Shown piece after piece: positions 1-10,771 of a DNA stretch of 64,000 nt. The DNA comes from Neoceratodus forsteri (lineage: Eukaryota > Chordata > Ceratodontiformes > Ceratodontidae), in assembly GCA_016271365.2 (NCBI GenBank), contig CM057456.1, positions 886,038,001 through 886,102,000 of the forward strand. Reading direction: 5' to 3'. Under the pieces are notes generated by a model. It was given only the letters and a program-made list of their open reading frames with translations. It was not told the DNA's origin and did no database searches. A program made the position numbers and the translations under genes. The number at the start of each line of letters is the position of its first letter. Position 1 is the stretch's first letter.

Positions 1-301
1 AACTATGTGTGTTTACCAGGCAGTTGTCTCAGCTTCCATGTAAAAAATGGCCTACCATTTTCAATTAACTCCACACAAAAGATGTCAGCCTTTTTTTTTA
101 ACTAGAGTTTTAATGGCATCAATAAAATACCCTTGGTGAGGGTATTTGTTTATTGGAACCATTAAAGCCTACAGAATTGCATAGCAAAGACATGACAGTG
201 CAGACTCCTCAAGTGGCATAAGGATGGAGAACTCAGGAATAGGAGTTGTAAAGAGGGCTATAAAAGTGCCTTTTATCTAGAGGAAAGTGTGGAAGCTGAC
301 T

Positions 302-460
302 TTCAAGACTCCTGAGACTGGGGTATAGACCCAAACTTAATGGTCTTCCATAGAGACAGAGTAGCTTTAAAAACTGTAATAAAATCCTTCTCTAAAGTGG
401 TTTCTGAGTTTCATGTAATTAGCCTGTCACAACCTGTGTATTTCCCAATGCCACACACAC
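302..460 (+). pseudogene. DIRS tyrosine-recombinase fragment
   Basis: The translation from 340 reads FHRDRVALK and then KVVSEF, matching the tyrosine recombinase of the longer DIRS copy at 36715-36830 (FHRDRVALR, KVVSEF). Similarity is patchy to about 302 and is lost after about 460, at a CA-rich stretch. Only a small piece of the recombinase is left, with no catalytic residues. It is a truncated relic of the same or a sister DIRS family. The sequence after it (461-1900) is not part of the element as far as I can tell. Confidence 0.72.
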
Positions 461-1904
461 AAACAGGTGAGAGGAAGTTGCACAGATTACCTGAGAAAGC
501 TGCTCTTGGTTCCTATATGGAAAGAACTGTGGCCTGGGCAGCAGCTAGAACCTGGAGCTAGAAAGGCAGCATGCCAGGGCAGCATGGCAGGGACAGGATA
601 CGGAAAGCAGCTCGGAGCAGGCAGGTGGGGTAGAAGAAGCAGGAGCAGATTTGCTGGAAGGGGACCCAGCACGGATGAAAGAGTGGGTAACAACCTGGGA
701 AGAATGAAGGGGCAGGGCAGAGACATGCAGCAGAATGGGGGCACAGCAACAGTGGATGAGGAGTAAATTGCACTCGCCGAGAAGAGCCACTCAGCCTTGA
801 GTAGAAGCTAAGCAAGGGCCCCGGCCCAGGTCTCGGGCAGGGGCATATTGTAACTGATGCCAAACTAGAATCCCATTGAAAAAAGGATGCATCTCAGCAA
901 TTTTCTTTTTTTTTCATTTACATTGCAAAGAATAAAACCAAAGTCAGGAATTCATTTTCAGGGGTGCACCTGTTCATTTCAGGAGTCTTTGGTTTGGTGT
1001 TATGAATTACTGTATTTCCAGCTCATTCCCATCCAGAGGTCTGTGCCAGGGTCTGTGCCTCTGAGTTCTTTGACATGCATGCTAACATGAGGCTTCCTGC
1101 TGTCACCCCCAGTGTCACCCTATATCTCTTTGTGTTTGTTTAAATAATATAATGTTGGGACTGACGTCACTACCAGGGAGGAGGGAGAAGCACTCTAGGG
1201 CCATGCCGTCCCCTCAGCTGCGGCAGCACTGCTCACTAGCTTCCGTCTTCACTCCAGGGTGATGTACTCATTCAAGGGATACATTCTAAACGTGTTCACA
1301 AGCTTTTACATACAGTCATTACTGTTTAACAACATCATGTGTACATGTGATGCAAACCCATTACCGCCAGGATTATCACGTTGGGTCCCATGGTTGGTTC
1401 CTCACTTGAAGCGAAAATAGGGGTTGGAGGCCGTAACTGACTCCTTGTTTTTGTATTAAAGGGGTCCATTTTTTTCAGAAAAAAACAAGGAAAGGGGTCA
1501 TTTCTAAAATGTGCAGATGAGCATGGGTACAACTTTTTACAGAGTGTGCCACCACCAGGAATGCAGTGAACATCTGTTATACTGATCTCAGTTAGCCTCA
1601 ACAGAGAGATGGTGGTGGAATGAGCTTTCCTGAAGCCAGACTGGAAAGGGTTAGGAGGGGGGCATCAAGAGCAAAATGACAGGCGTTATAGAGACAGTCC
1701 AGTCTGCATTTAATCGCACCTCTGTATTGCTATATGATTTATCATTGCTACTACTGTACATCCCACTACCTCTTCCCCCAGGACGTACTGTGAGACAAGC
1801 ATTAAGTTGCTTGGTGTATCTTTACTGGTGAAACAATTCAATAAATAAGTTTATACTGAGGATGCATTTTTGGGGGGGTTGAATGAAGTACACTGCTACA
1901 ATTA
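461..1904. other. MOCOS: Unassigned intron 3 sequence
   Basis: Purine-rich sequence at 540-800 gives overlapping open frames on both strands without recognisable domains. The rest (900-1900) is ordinary AT-rich intron sequence. I see no exon, RNA gene or identifiable repeat here. The next MOCOS exon, expected to be long and to encode the main desulfurase core, was not found. Confidence 0.5.
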
Positions 1905-3186
1905 TTTATTTATTTAAAAGTTTAACCAGGAAGCACATCCAGAGATGAAAACAGCTCGTTTCCAGATATGTCCCGGGGAGAGGGGAGAAGGAGATAACTA
2001 ACATAAAAAATAAATAAATAACAAGGTAAAACACAATAATATAATAATTACAAGCATAATCATACATATTAAAGGCAAAATAGTAGATGAAGGCAACTGG
2101 AAAATAAAACACTCAAATACAGAAAGAAAAAAACAGCAGAACAGCAAGAAGAGGGCAAGACTCGAGAACAGAGAAAAAAAGAAAGGGTCAAAGGCAGTTG
2201 CAGGTAGGATGACAATAGTCAGAAAGAAGAGACTTTAGGGAGGAAGAAGAAGAGGCAGAATGAATAGCAAGGGGAAGGGAGGACCAGAGTTTTGGAAAGT
2301 GGTAAGAAAAAGCAGATTGGGCAACAACAGATTTTCTGGAAGGAATAGTGAGAGAATGGAAAGTATTGTTGTGGAGAGAGAACAAGGAAAAATGAGGAGG
2401 AGGGAAAAAGAAAGGCTTTGAGCTATGAGGGTAGGGTGCCAAACCAGAATTTGGATAAAAAAGAGACAAAATGGGAAAGGCACCTAGCTTCAAGAGAGAG
2501 GAGAGAAAGAGCTGAGTAAAGAGAGCTGTGGTGAGTACAAGAGGGGCAATCTAAAGCAAAATAGCAGAAAGAGTGAAAAAGGGTGTCCAGTCTGGCAATG
2601 GAGGATTTAGGGGCTTTACTGTAGACTAAGTCATTGTAGTCAACGACTGGAAGGATAATTTTTAGTACAATTTCTTGGTGGGCAGGGAGCAGAATACTCG
2701 CTTTATTCCTGCACAAAGCACCAAGCTTAGGGTGAAGCTTATGGTGAATTGAATCAATGTGCATAGAGAAATCATGATGCCAGTCAAGGTAGACCCTGAG
2801 GTACTTAAAGGAGGAGACATCTTCAATTTTAGCACCATCAAGGGTATTAAATAGTGGGAGAGAAGTAAGTTTGACAAGCCTCTGATGGGTACCAAAAGTC
2901 ATTGAGGCAGTTGGTTATCCTTGAACCAGTGCCAAATGTTGTCAAAATCCAACTGTAGTTGGGAGCTAAAGTTATGGAAAAAGGAGCCAGATGCAAAAAG
3001 AACTGTGTCATCAGTGTACATATGAATAGATGCAGAAGAACAGATAGAAGGTAGGTCATTTAAGAATATTGACAAGAGAATAGGACCCAGGATATATCCT
3101 TCAGGGAGACCTGAGCTAATGGGAAGTGAAGGTCAAATGGATTTTCCTATCTGGACACCTTGAGACCTGCCTTTAAGGTGGGAATA
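1905..3186 (-). mobile_element. L2-like LINE, 3' part (RT and 3' UTR)
   Basis: Read on the minus strand this begins in the reverse-transcriptase palm with SSGLPEGYILGPI (the GVPQGS-ILGP motif), followed by YTDDTVLF (the YxDD active site) near 3020. It continues into the thumb (FKYLRVYLDWHHDF, then ARLDTLFHSFCYF) and ends in a 3' tail at 1905-1985 with AAAT repeats. The tail matches those of the plus-strand copies ending near 54740, 60400 and 62275. Several stops and frameshifts break the frame. It is the downstream half of one element; the upstream half lies at 8684-9290, separated by the CR1 insertion. Joining SWLCS at 8690 to HLKGRSQGV at 3180 restores a normal LINE reading order. Confidence 0.85.
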
Positions 3187-3339
3187 CTAGGTTTGCTGGC
3201 AAAGGCACCTAGCTTCACCTGAGCTCTTTTCTTCTAGGTTTGCTTGTAAGGACAGAGCAAGGAACATTATCAGAGCAAGGAAAACGATTAAGGCTTCTTT
3301 TGGCTAGGCAGATTTACTGTGTGTTATTATTTTCTTTTG

Positions 3340-3640
3340 TACTCACAGGGTTTGTTACTGTTATTTGCTAACATTTTACTGCTTTATTGTTCTCTGATTC
3401 AAATTGCTGTTGCAGGGAATACGTTCTGCTGCATTATTACAGGGTGTGCCTACAGGTTTGTTACTGTTTTGTGTTTACAGATTACTGCTGTAATCTTCTC
3501 TGATTCAAATTGTTTTTTGCAAGGTATATCTTTTGTTACTGCTTTATTTTACTATGTAGCAAAGTGTTTTTTGCAGGGTATATCTTCTGTGAAATTATTA
3601 CAGGTGGTGCTTTACAGGCTTTACAGTATTATCTATCATT
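3340..3640 (+). repeat. Internal direct repeats in the CR1-A 5' UTR
   Basis: A motif tctctgattcaaattg recurs at about 3391 and 3496, and tttgttactg recurs at about 3350, 3453 and 3531, giving a period near 104 bases. They precede ORF1 of the CR1 copy. Repeated 5' UTR units are common in LINE promoters; a promoter role here is inference. Confidence 0.6.
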
Positions 3641-4012
3641 AGGCTAAGTTTTCACAGCTACTGCTTTTGTTGTTGGTTGATTGTTTCTGCTCTTACCTCC
3701 TGGTTTCTTTCGTCCGTGGTTCTTCTTTTTCGGCAGGGGAAGGGGCCCAGCCACCCACCCCCATCCCCAACCACCCCATGCTACACTCCTTTTATAGGGT
3801 AGCACAGTCATGACATTTCCTGTAGCAAAGCAGGAAGGGGAGGATCAAAGGAGTATCCACACAGTGACCTCACTTACAGGGGCACAAGCAATTTAACTTG
3901 TTATAACAAGTTATACAAAAACAAACAAACAAAACAAAAAATTAAACTTTTGCTTTCATTTTCCTCCTTCTGATTACTTGGACCAGGTTATAAACCCAGC
4001 AACTCATCTGGA

Positions 4013-4970
4013 ATGGATATTATTAACTGCAGGTACTGTGGGACACTTTTCAAAAGGGCAGTTATACAGGATTTAGGATGCTGTCCTACACACTGGACCA
4101 TTGCAGATCTAAGGGCTCAGCTCCAGGCAGCATGGGCAGAGATTGTGCACCTCAAATTGCATATTCAGGAAGAAATATATTATAAGAACCGCCCATTTCC
4201 CCAACATCCAACTGATGCACCTCGACCGCAGAGGGTAGTTGGTCTGGGAGGTTGACAGATGGTTAGGTGGGGCAAATTTGTTGCCCCATCACTCAATGCT
4301 CTCCAACATGTCACCTCCACAAATCATATAAAAACTACAAACAGGCATCTACCTCTATCTTCAAAATCAAACAAAGGGGCAGAGGGCTCTGTAGAGCAGG
4401 ACACTGTAGCACAGGAGCTAGCACAACAAAACTCACTCAAAACAGGTACCAAAACAAAAAAACACAAAAAGGAAATCCAAAACACTTCTGATCATAGGAG
4501 ACTTGGGGAGTTGATACCTACCACCAGCCGGAGGTAATGGTCAGATGTCTCCCAGATACATCAGCATGGAGAGACACTGACCACATTGCTAAAATCGTGC
4601 AGGAAGCAGGAGAAAACACTGACGTCCTGGTACACTCAGGGACTAATGATCTCCCCAGCCGGTCAGTTGTGGAGACCAAGGAACACCTGACCAGGATGGG
4701 AGAAAAACTGTCATCCATTTCATCCGGCATCTCCTTCTGAGATCCTGCCAGTCTGGGAGAGGGGAGCAGATGGACAGACGGAAGGTCAGCGAAGGGGAGA
4801 TAGGGGAGGTAAACAAGTGCTCAAGGGCTGAAGCCAGGAAAAAGGACACAAATTTGTAGGTAACTGACAACAGTTTTGGGAGCAAAAGTTCTTTAAATTT
4901 GATGGACTGCATCTTACTAAGGAGGGAGTCAGTGCATTGGGGTAGAAGTTTGACATCTTTGCAGAATATT
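4013..4970 (+). pseudogene. CR1-A ORF1: zinc-binding motif plus SGNH-esterase-like domain
   Basis: Starts MDIINCRYCG with a C-x2-C pair, then GCCPTHW and a helical, Leu-rich segment (ADLRAQLQAAWAEIVHLK) that could be a short coiled coil. After frame breaks, VLVHSGTNDL (about 4627-4656) gives the GTND block and DGLHLTKEG (4901-4927) gives the Asp-x-x-His block of SGNH hydrolases. The same order appears in copies C and B. ORF1 proteins of CR1-type LINEs are known to carry esterase domains, thought to act with the RNA particle. At least two frame breaks are present, so the gene is inactive. Confidence 0.75.
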
Positions 4971-5121
4971 TAAACTAGCAAATGGGGAGACGGATGCAGC
5001 ACCCGATACATCAAATAGGAACAACATCCCTACCCCCTCAGCTAGTGATCAAATAGGAGTTCAGCATGTTTGTAGTTCATTTGCATCACCAGGTAAGGAA
5101 AAAGGTCCGGCTCCCCATACG

Positions 5122-6211
5122 ATGCACTGGGGAAACACCAGACCTCGCACAACAACTAACACACTGAAATCTGGCCAATGGAAAATCATGTACACAAATG
5201 CTCGCAGTCTGGGAAAGAAGATCCCAGACCTGCAGGCAACAATGACAGAGGCTAAACTGGACATAGTAGCCATCAGCAAGACATGGTTCACCAGTAACCA
5301 CTCTTGGAAGACTTCAGTACCCAGCTATATACTGTTCAGAAGAGACTGAGGTACAAAAGGGGGGTGGCCTTTATGTCAATAAAATATCAAGCTAAAATAG
5401 AGTACACATAAGAAGCCATGAAGAACTGTGACTCACCCTGAAACAGGAAATAGGACAGCCATATGAACTGGGGTTGTCTACAGGCCTCCAGACCAGGGGA
5501 GGACATAGACACATTACTGTTAGAAGATATACAAAACATGACACCTAAAGGGGAGGTTCTGATAATGGGAGACTTCAACATGCCAGAAACAGATTGGTCA
5601 ATACCAGCAGGAACATCCGCCAGAACTAGACACGTAATGGATTCCCTGCAGGAGGAGGGCCTCAAACAACTGGTACAACAACCCACAAGATACAGGACTA
5701 TCCTAGATCTAGTACTTATTAATGGGGAAAGGATCACAGATCTCCAGGTAGAAGGTCACCTGGTTGCCAGTGACCATCACATGGTATGGTTCAATTTGGC
5801 CACTAGAACTAAATCATTCCATTCCAAGACAAAAATATGGGACTTCAGAGGAGCTGACTTTGATAAGATGGCCAATAGAGTTAAGCTAGCCCCGGCAAGA
5901 AGAAATACAGGTGAGGGGGGGTACAGGCAAAGTGGGCAAGCATTAAAGATGCAATACTTGAAACAACATCCCATTGTGTTAGAGAGAAAAGCAAGAGAAA
6001 AAGAAGGAGGAAACCACTTTGGTTTCAATTACAGCAGCAGAAAAGGTCAGAGCCAAAAGGCTGGCCTTCAGGAAATTTTCGAGACGAAGATAGGGAGGCA
6101 TACCAAACTTCCCTAAGGGAAGCAGGGAAGGCAGTAAGGCAGGCAAAGGCACAAACCGAGGAAACACTAGCATGAACAGTAAAAGAAGGGGACAAGACTT
6201 TCTATAGATAC
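5122..6211 (+). pseudogene. CR1-A ORF2, endonuclease part
   Basis: The AP-type endonuclease is recognisable by YTNARSLGKKIPDL and the following DIVAISKTW (TETW motif with E changed to K), then LIMGDFNMPETDW (GDFN catalytic block), DLVLIN, and SDHHMVWF (the terminal SDH block) near 5770-5790. It runs into a linker with GDKTFYRY, where the frame is cut by the LINE inserted at 6212. The endonuclease nicks target DNA to prime reverse transcription. It is split into at least two frames by a stop at 5349 and a frameshift before 5463, so it is a dead copy. Confidence 0.8.
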
Positions 6212-6867
6212 TTTATTTATTTATTTAATGAACATATCAGAATTAAAACCTTTGAGTTAGAGACTCCTTTACAAAGGCTCCACGTCAGCAGAGTACAGAG
6301 ATACAGACAATGGTAACAAACAAAAACTGATGGCTAACATGGTACATGAGGAAATTAGATAATTAGCAGGCATACAATGGGTGACAAAAGAAATCAATTC
6401 AGTACTATGTACAAGAGATCAGAACAGCAAAGTCTAAGCTACAGAAGGACACTAGCAGGGCAATGCCACAGTGAGGAGAAAAAACTGCTCATACAAGTTT
6501 TGCAGTGCAGGTCAAGCATAAGTGCAGATGTCCTTTGTCCAGTGATTTAACTGAATAACAGGGAAGATCAGTAATATTCACAGGCAGCTTTCTGCCGAAT
6601 ATAATTACGAAGACAGGATTTGAAGTGGCTTAGTTTTGCCTCTGTTAGTAAAGTTTGTGGAAGTGAATTCATCAGGAGAAGTGCCCTATAGTGAAATGTT
6701 CTTTGTCCCAGTGCTGTCTTACAGTGAGGGACATGGTAAGGAGATTTTTCTGATCCCAGAGTGTGTTTGGTGGTTAAATTAGGTTGCAGAAATGGTGTGA
6801 GACCAGAAGGGGTAAGGCCAGCAGAGATTTTTTTGGCCAGAAGGCAGGTCTGGTATTTCAGTCTTTC
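6212..6867 (-). mobile_element. 5'-truncated L2-like LINE inserted in CR1-A
   Basis: Minus-strand element whose 3' end is the poly(AAAT)-like tract at 6212-6225. The coding part is the C-terminal end of a LINE polymerase: KTALGQRTFHYRALLLMNSL followed by PQT and, further on, LSHFKSCLRNYI. This is the usual R-x-FxxxAxxxWNSLP then FKxxLKxxL ending of L2/Rex-type ORF2 proteins (W is changed to M). The CR1 reading GDKTFYRY before it and IGERRKSRRSTAKIK after it resume in register, which fixes the insert boundaries within a few bases. No clear target duplication was seen. Confidence 0.78.
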
Positions 6868-8316
6868 ATTGGTGAAAGGAGAAAGTCCAGAAGGAGTACT
6901 GCTAAGATCAAAGGGGATAAGGGGGAGTGTGTGGAGGAGGACCAAGGAAAAGCATCTATCCTAAATACATACTTCTGCTCTGCATTTACTGAGGAGAAGG
7001 TAGGGCAGGGCCCACAGCTCAGCACCATGGACACAGGGGGAGGGAGGGAGGTGTGCACTAGTCCCTTCACAAAATAAAGGGTCCTAAAAGAGCTTGTTAA
7101 GCTCAGGGTGGACAAGGCAATGGGACCTTATGGCATACATCCCAGGGGAAATAAAGGAGCTAAAGGTGGAACTGGCAGAGCCATTATCAGAAGTGTTTAG
7201 TGAGTCTCTGAGCACAGGAGAGGACCCAGAAGACTAGAGAAGGGCTCATGTGATCCCACTCTACAAGGGCTGTAGCAGGGAGGAGGCAGGGAACTACAGA
7301 CCAGTCAGTCTTACCTCAGTAGTGGGCAAGATTATGGAGGCACTCCTTAAGGAAAGGACAGTTTAACACCTGGAATCCATAGGAGCACAGGATCCAAGGC
7401 AGTATGGGTCTATAATAGGAAGGTCCTGTCAAACTAATCTCATAGATTTCTTTGACTGGGTAACCAGAGTGGTGGACCAAGGAGGTGCAGTTGATGTTGC
7501 CTACCTTAACTTCAGCAAAGCTTTCGATACTGTTCCACATAGAAGATTGATTAATAAGCTGGGTAGGCCAGGGTGGGTCAGAAGTTGGTCAGCTGGGTGG
7601 TAAACTGGTCGGCGGTCAGAAAACAGAGTGTGGTGGTAAACGGTATACAGTCAGAAGAGATGCAAGTCACAAGTGGGGTACCTCAGGGATCAGTCTTGGG
7701 GCCAGTCCTCTTCAATATCTTCATCAGTGACATTGCAGATGGACTGGAGGGTAAGGTTTGTCCATTTGCAGATGACACCAAGATCTGCAACACAGTAGAT
7801 GATCCATATGGGGTAGGCAGAATGAGAAGAGATCTGGATAAACTGGCAAAATGGTTGGAAGACTGGCAACTGGGGTTTAATGCAAAGAAGAGCAAGCTCA
7901 TGCACATTGGGAAGAGAAACCCTTAAGCCACCTATAGGTTTGGAGGGAAGTTGCTGGCAATCACAAGGGAAGAAAGAAACTTGGGCATCATCATCACAGA
8001 TGACCTGAAATCATCCAAGCAGACCACTAAAGCAGTAGGTAATGCTAGAGGGATGTTGGGGTGTATTAGTAGGGGTATCACAAGTTGTAAGAGGGAGGCA
8101 ATAATCCCTCTTTACAAGACAGTGGTTAGGCCCCATCTGGAGTACTGTGTGCAGTACTGGAGGCCGCACTTGCACAAGGACAGTAACAAAATGGAGGCAG
8201 TCCAGAGAAGGGCAACCAAAATGGTGCAGGGACTGCATCAGAAAACATATGAGGACAGATTAACAGAGTTCAATATGCATACCCTAGATCAGAGGAGGGA
8301 GAGAGAGGTGATATGA
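6868..8316 (+). pseudogene. CR1-A ORF2, reverse transcriptase and C-terminal part
   Basis: Reverse-transcriptase blocks appear in order: NYRPVSLTSVVGKIMEALLK near 7290, QTNLIDFFDWVT and FSKAFDTVPH near 7430-7540, TSGVPQGSVLGPVLF near 7670, and FADDTKIC near 7765 with both catalytic Asp residues. The C-terminal section contains [15 protein letters not shown] and [14 protein letters not shown], which are CR1 hallmarks. Stops near 7360 and 7600 and a break at 7925 divide the frame. It copies the element RNA at the nicked target in living elements; this one cannot. Confidence 0.85.
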
Positions 8317-8683
8317 TCGAAACATTCAAACATCTGAAGAGCATTAATGAGGTGAAAGAGTTTAACATGTTTCAATATAAAAAAAATAGCAGGACAAGAG
8401 GACACAGCATGAGATTAGAGGGAGGCCGATTAAGGGGTAAAGTGAGGAAGTTCTTTTTCAGAGAAAGGATGGTGGATGCATAGAATAGCCTACCTCAAGA
8501 AGTGGTGGATATGAATAAGTGCAGGGCTTCAAACAGGCATGGGATAGGCATAAGGGAGCAATACAGATGAGTACGAATGGACAGGCCATTGACAGAGTAC
8601 AGGCACACTCATAAGGTAGAAAAAATGGGCAGACTGGATGGGCCTTGCTTTCCTTATCTGCCATCAACTTCTGTGTTTCTATG

Positions 8684-9290
8684 GAACAAAGCCAGCTGAC
8701 TGAAGAGTCAGAAAGACCCACAGCTTTAAGTTTGAAAAGTAGGAGGTGATGTGCCACAGTGTTGAAAGCTTTAGCAAGATCAACAAAAATAGCAGAAGTC
8801 ATCAGTTCTTTATCCCTACCTGTAAGTATGGAATCAGTGAGTTGAAGGAGGCAGGTAGAAGTAGAGTGGAAGTTCCTAAAACCAGACTGGAAGGGAATGA
8901 AAAAGGAGGAGCTGTCAAGAAAGGAAGTAAGCTGAAATAGAACAATGTGTTCCTGTAACTTAGCCAAGGTAGGAAGGAAAGAAATAGGATGAACGTTACC
9001 AGGAGAAGTGGGATCACCACCTTTATAAATAGGTATGACAGTAGCCTGTCTCCAGACATCAGGAAAAGTAGCAGAGGAGAAGGAGAGATTCAGAAGTAAG
9101 GTAATGGGAAGAACAATGCGGGTACTGTGTGAAGGAGAAGTTTAGGTTTGAGACCATCAGGACTTCCTCCCTTTAGTGGATTTAGGGAAACAGCAGGAGT
9201 GCTAGGAGAGAAAGAAAATGAAGGAGGAGAAGGTGGGGAGAGGGAAGGAATACCATGCATCATTTGATCATTACTGTCCACTTAAGTTTG
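8684..9290 (-). mobile_element. L2-like LINE, 5' part of the copy split by CR1-A
   Basis: Read on the minus strand: WRQATVIPIYKGGDP (start of the reverse transcriptase), then HPISFLPTLAKLQEHIV, SGFRNFHSTSTCLLQLTDSI and FVDLAKAFNTVAHHLLLFKL, the A block containing the first catalytic Asp. It stops at SVSWLCS, exactly where the CR1 3' end begins, and the reading resumes at 3186. The 5' end at about 9290 is a truncation at the beginning of the polymerase domain; no endonuclease is present. Confidence 0.82.
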
Positions 9291-9299
9291 CAGGACTCT

Positions 9300-9600
9300 A
9301 CCGCCCATGAACACAGCAAGACTTACTTTGCTACAAAAATAAGCTGTTCTATAGTATACTGTTATAAAATGTATTCCTCTCATTGACTAACATGTTTCCC
9401 TGTACATTGTCTAATTGAGTTATTTAATGTTTGTTAATCTGTATATCTCTTTATTTGTAGTTCTGTATAGTTGCCAATTAGTATTTCTGAAAATGTTCTC
9501 CCCATGCTCCATTTCCCCCAGGTTGCACCTGGAAATTAGCTCTGGCTCAGCGGACGTTTCCAGGTGAAAATGTCCATAAAAATTAATAAGTATAAAGAAA
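9300..9600 (+). mobile_element. L2-like LINE 3' tail fragment
   Basis: The stretch ggttgcacctggaaattagc at about 9520, followed by a (tt)ccaggtgaaaa sequence and an AT-rich end, matches the shared tail of the L2-like LINEs and CORE-SINEs in this window. The preceding 200 bases look like LINE 3' UTR and have no coding. It ends about 80 bases from the MOCOS exon 3 donor. Confidence 0.55.
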
Positions 9601-9678
9601 AATAAGTTTCTTCCTTGCTCAGTGAAGCACATTTGTGTTGCATGTACAGTATCAAAAATAAACAATGAATTACAATAC

Positions 9679-9745
9679 CTGTACCGGACATGCTCTATAG
9701 TATCATGTGTCAACCTGCTGCTGATATTCAGGCTATGAGGGTTGC
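9679..9745 (-). CDS. MOCOS: MOCOS exon 3 (molybdenum cofactor sulfurase)
   Basis: A 67-base minus-strand exon. Upstream in the gene sense it has an acceptor (tttcctag) and downstream a donor beginning gtattg. The reading enters with two bases that complete a Gly codon and leaves two bases into an Arg codon. The peptide includes NPHSLNISSRLTHDTIEHVR, which matches from memory the start of the conserved NPHS-x-NISS-x-LTHDT segment of vertebrate MOCOS. MOCOS is a PLP-dependent NifS-like enzyme that puts the terminal sulfide on the Mo cofactor of xanthine dehydrogenase and aldehyde oxidase. This exon lies in the N-terminal desulfurase domain, well before the PLP-binding lysine, which is not in the window. 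The phase fits the exon at 52475-52564 exactly. A LINE tail (9300-9600) ends less than 100 bases from the donor side. No stop or frameshift is present. Confidence 0.92.
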
Positions 9746-9752
9746 CTAGGAA

Positions 9753-10771
9753 ACAATGATTACAGCAGATATTAAAACATCACAATAACAGTAAAACTGT
9801 CTGCTAACTAAATGAGCCTGTGACTTTTATTTTCAACATACAGCAAGACAATCAGAAATGTATTCAATCACAGTTAATGTAGGCAGCCATTATAACATTA
9901 GAACAAAACTGATAATACATAAACCGAACTATCCTGTTGAAAAATAGGTTTATACTTTAAATGGTATTAATTACATATTATAAACAGTTTGGTTATCTGG
10001 ACCAACCCATACAGCAACTGGAAATCAGTACAAAGGCAAGATGTTTCTGTTTTTCTTACAATAAAGATCAGTGAATATAAAATATTTGAGATACAGTACA
10101 GTACACATAGTTTTATTAAATCGATGGAGAAGGAATGTGCCACATTAAACCCAGTTTTTGAAGACACTGCTATGCACTGGCATATTTCTATTTGTTGCTG
10201 AAATGTAATGTGCCTTTTGTTTAAGACCTGGTAGTTTATAACCTTCAAATACATTCATATACAGCATTTTATGTTAAACTGTTTTTGTAGTTATTATGCC
10301 CCAGTGTATCAAGTCCTTGGAGGACTCCAAGGCTACAAAATGGCATTCAAAAGAAATGTAAGATTATTATTTTTAAATTAAATTAGTCGCATGCTCAAAT
10401 GATTTAAAATAGAATCACATCTTTTAAAAAAATTGCATTTTCTAAGTTCTCCTAAGCTTACTAAAATATATTGTTTCTTTACATTAATAATCATGCTTCT
10501 TTGCCATACCCACAGTGTATTTCTAAGCTGGGACCTCTGACCAGCACGGCCCTGTTGTGGACAGTGTGTGGGCTAACAATGATACCTGATGTCAGCCAAC
10601 TGAGTAGGTAATGTGAAAGACGTTCAAACAAAGTAAAATTAATAAAAAAATAAGCACTAGTGGAATTAGATGATCATATAGTTAAATAAAACTGGAAAGT
10701 GCTTGTAATCTTTTACAATTAAAAGGCTTAACTTTCCTTCTCTCATGAGAAGCTGCACAGCCACTTTAATA
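9753..10771. other. MOCOS: Unassigned AT-rich intron 2 sequence
   Basis: No recognisable repeat, exon or RNA gene. The sequence is AT-rich, like ordinary intron, and may be ancestral intron close to exon 3. Confidence 0.5.

Larger units (their letters stand above)
3187..8683 (+). mobile_element. CR1 LINE copy A, near full length, nested in L2-like LINE
   Basis: Plus-strand non-LTR retrotransposon with, in order, a repeat-bearing 5' UTR (3190-3990), ORF1 with a zinc-binding motif and esterase-like domain (4013-4970), ORF2 endonuclease (5149-5900), reverse transcriptase (about 6870-7926) and C-terminal region (7951-8316). The 3' end at 8640-8683 is the typical CR1 type (actggatgggcc, then ctgccatcaacttctgtg). 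It interrupts the minus-strand L2-like LINE cleanly at both ends and is itself interrupted at 6212-6867. Numerous stops and frameshifts show it is dead. Five and a half kilobases including the insert makes it one of the most complete CR1 copies here. Confidence 0.88.

Noticed and set aside
467..863. Overlapping open frames on both strands
   Set aside because: Low-complexity purine-rich DNA; no domain, no shared reading with anything else in the window.
1..9678. MOCOS exon 4
   Set aside because: No minus-strand frame in this interval has the expected desulfurase-core sequence; the long frames there belong to LINEs.
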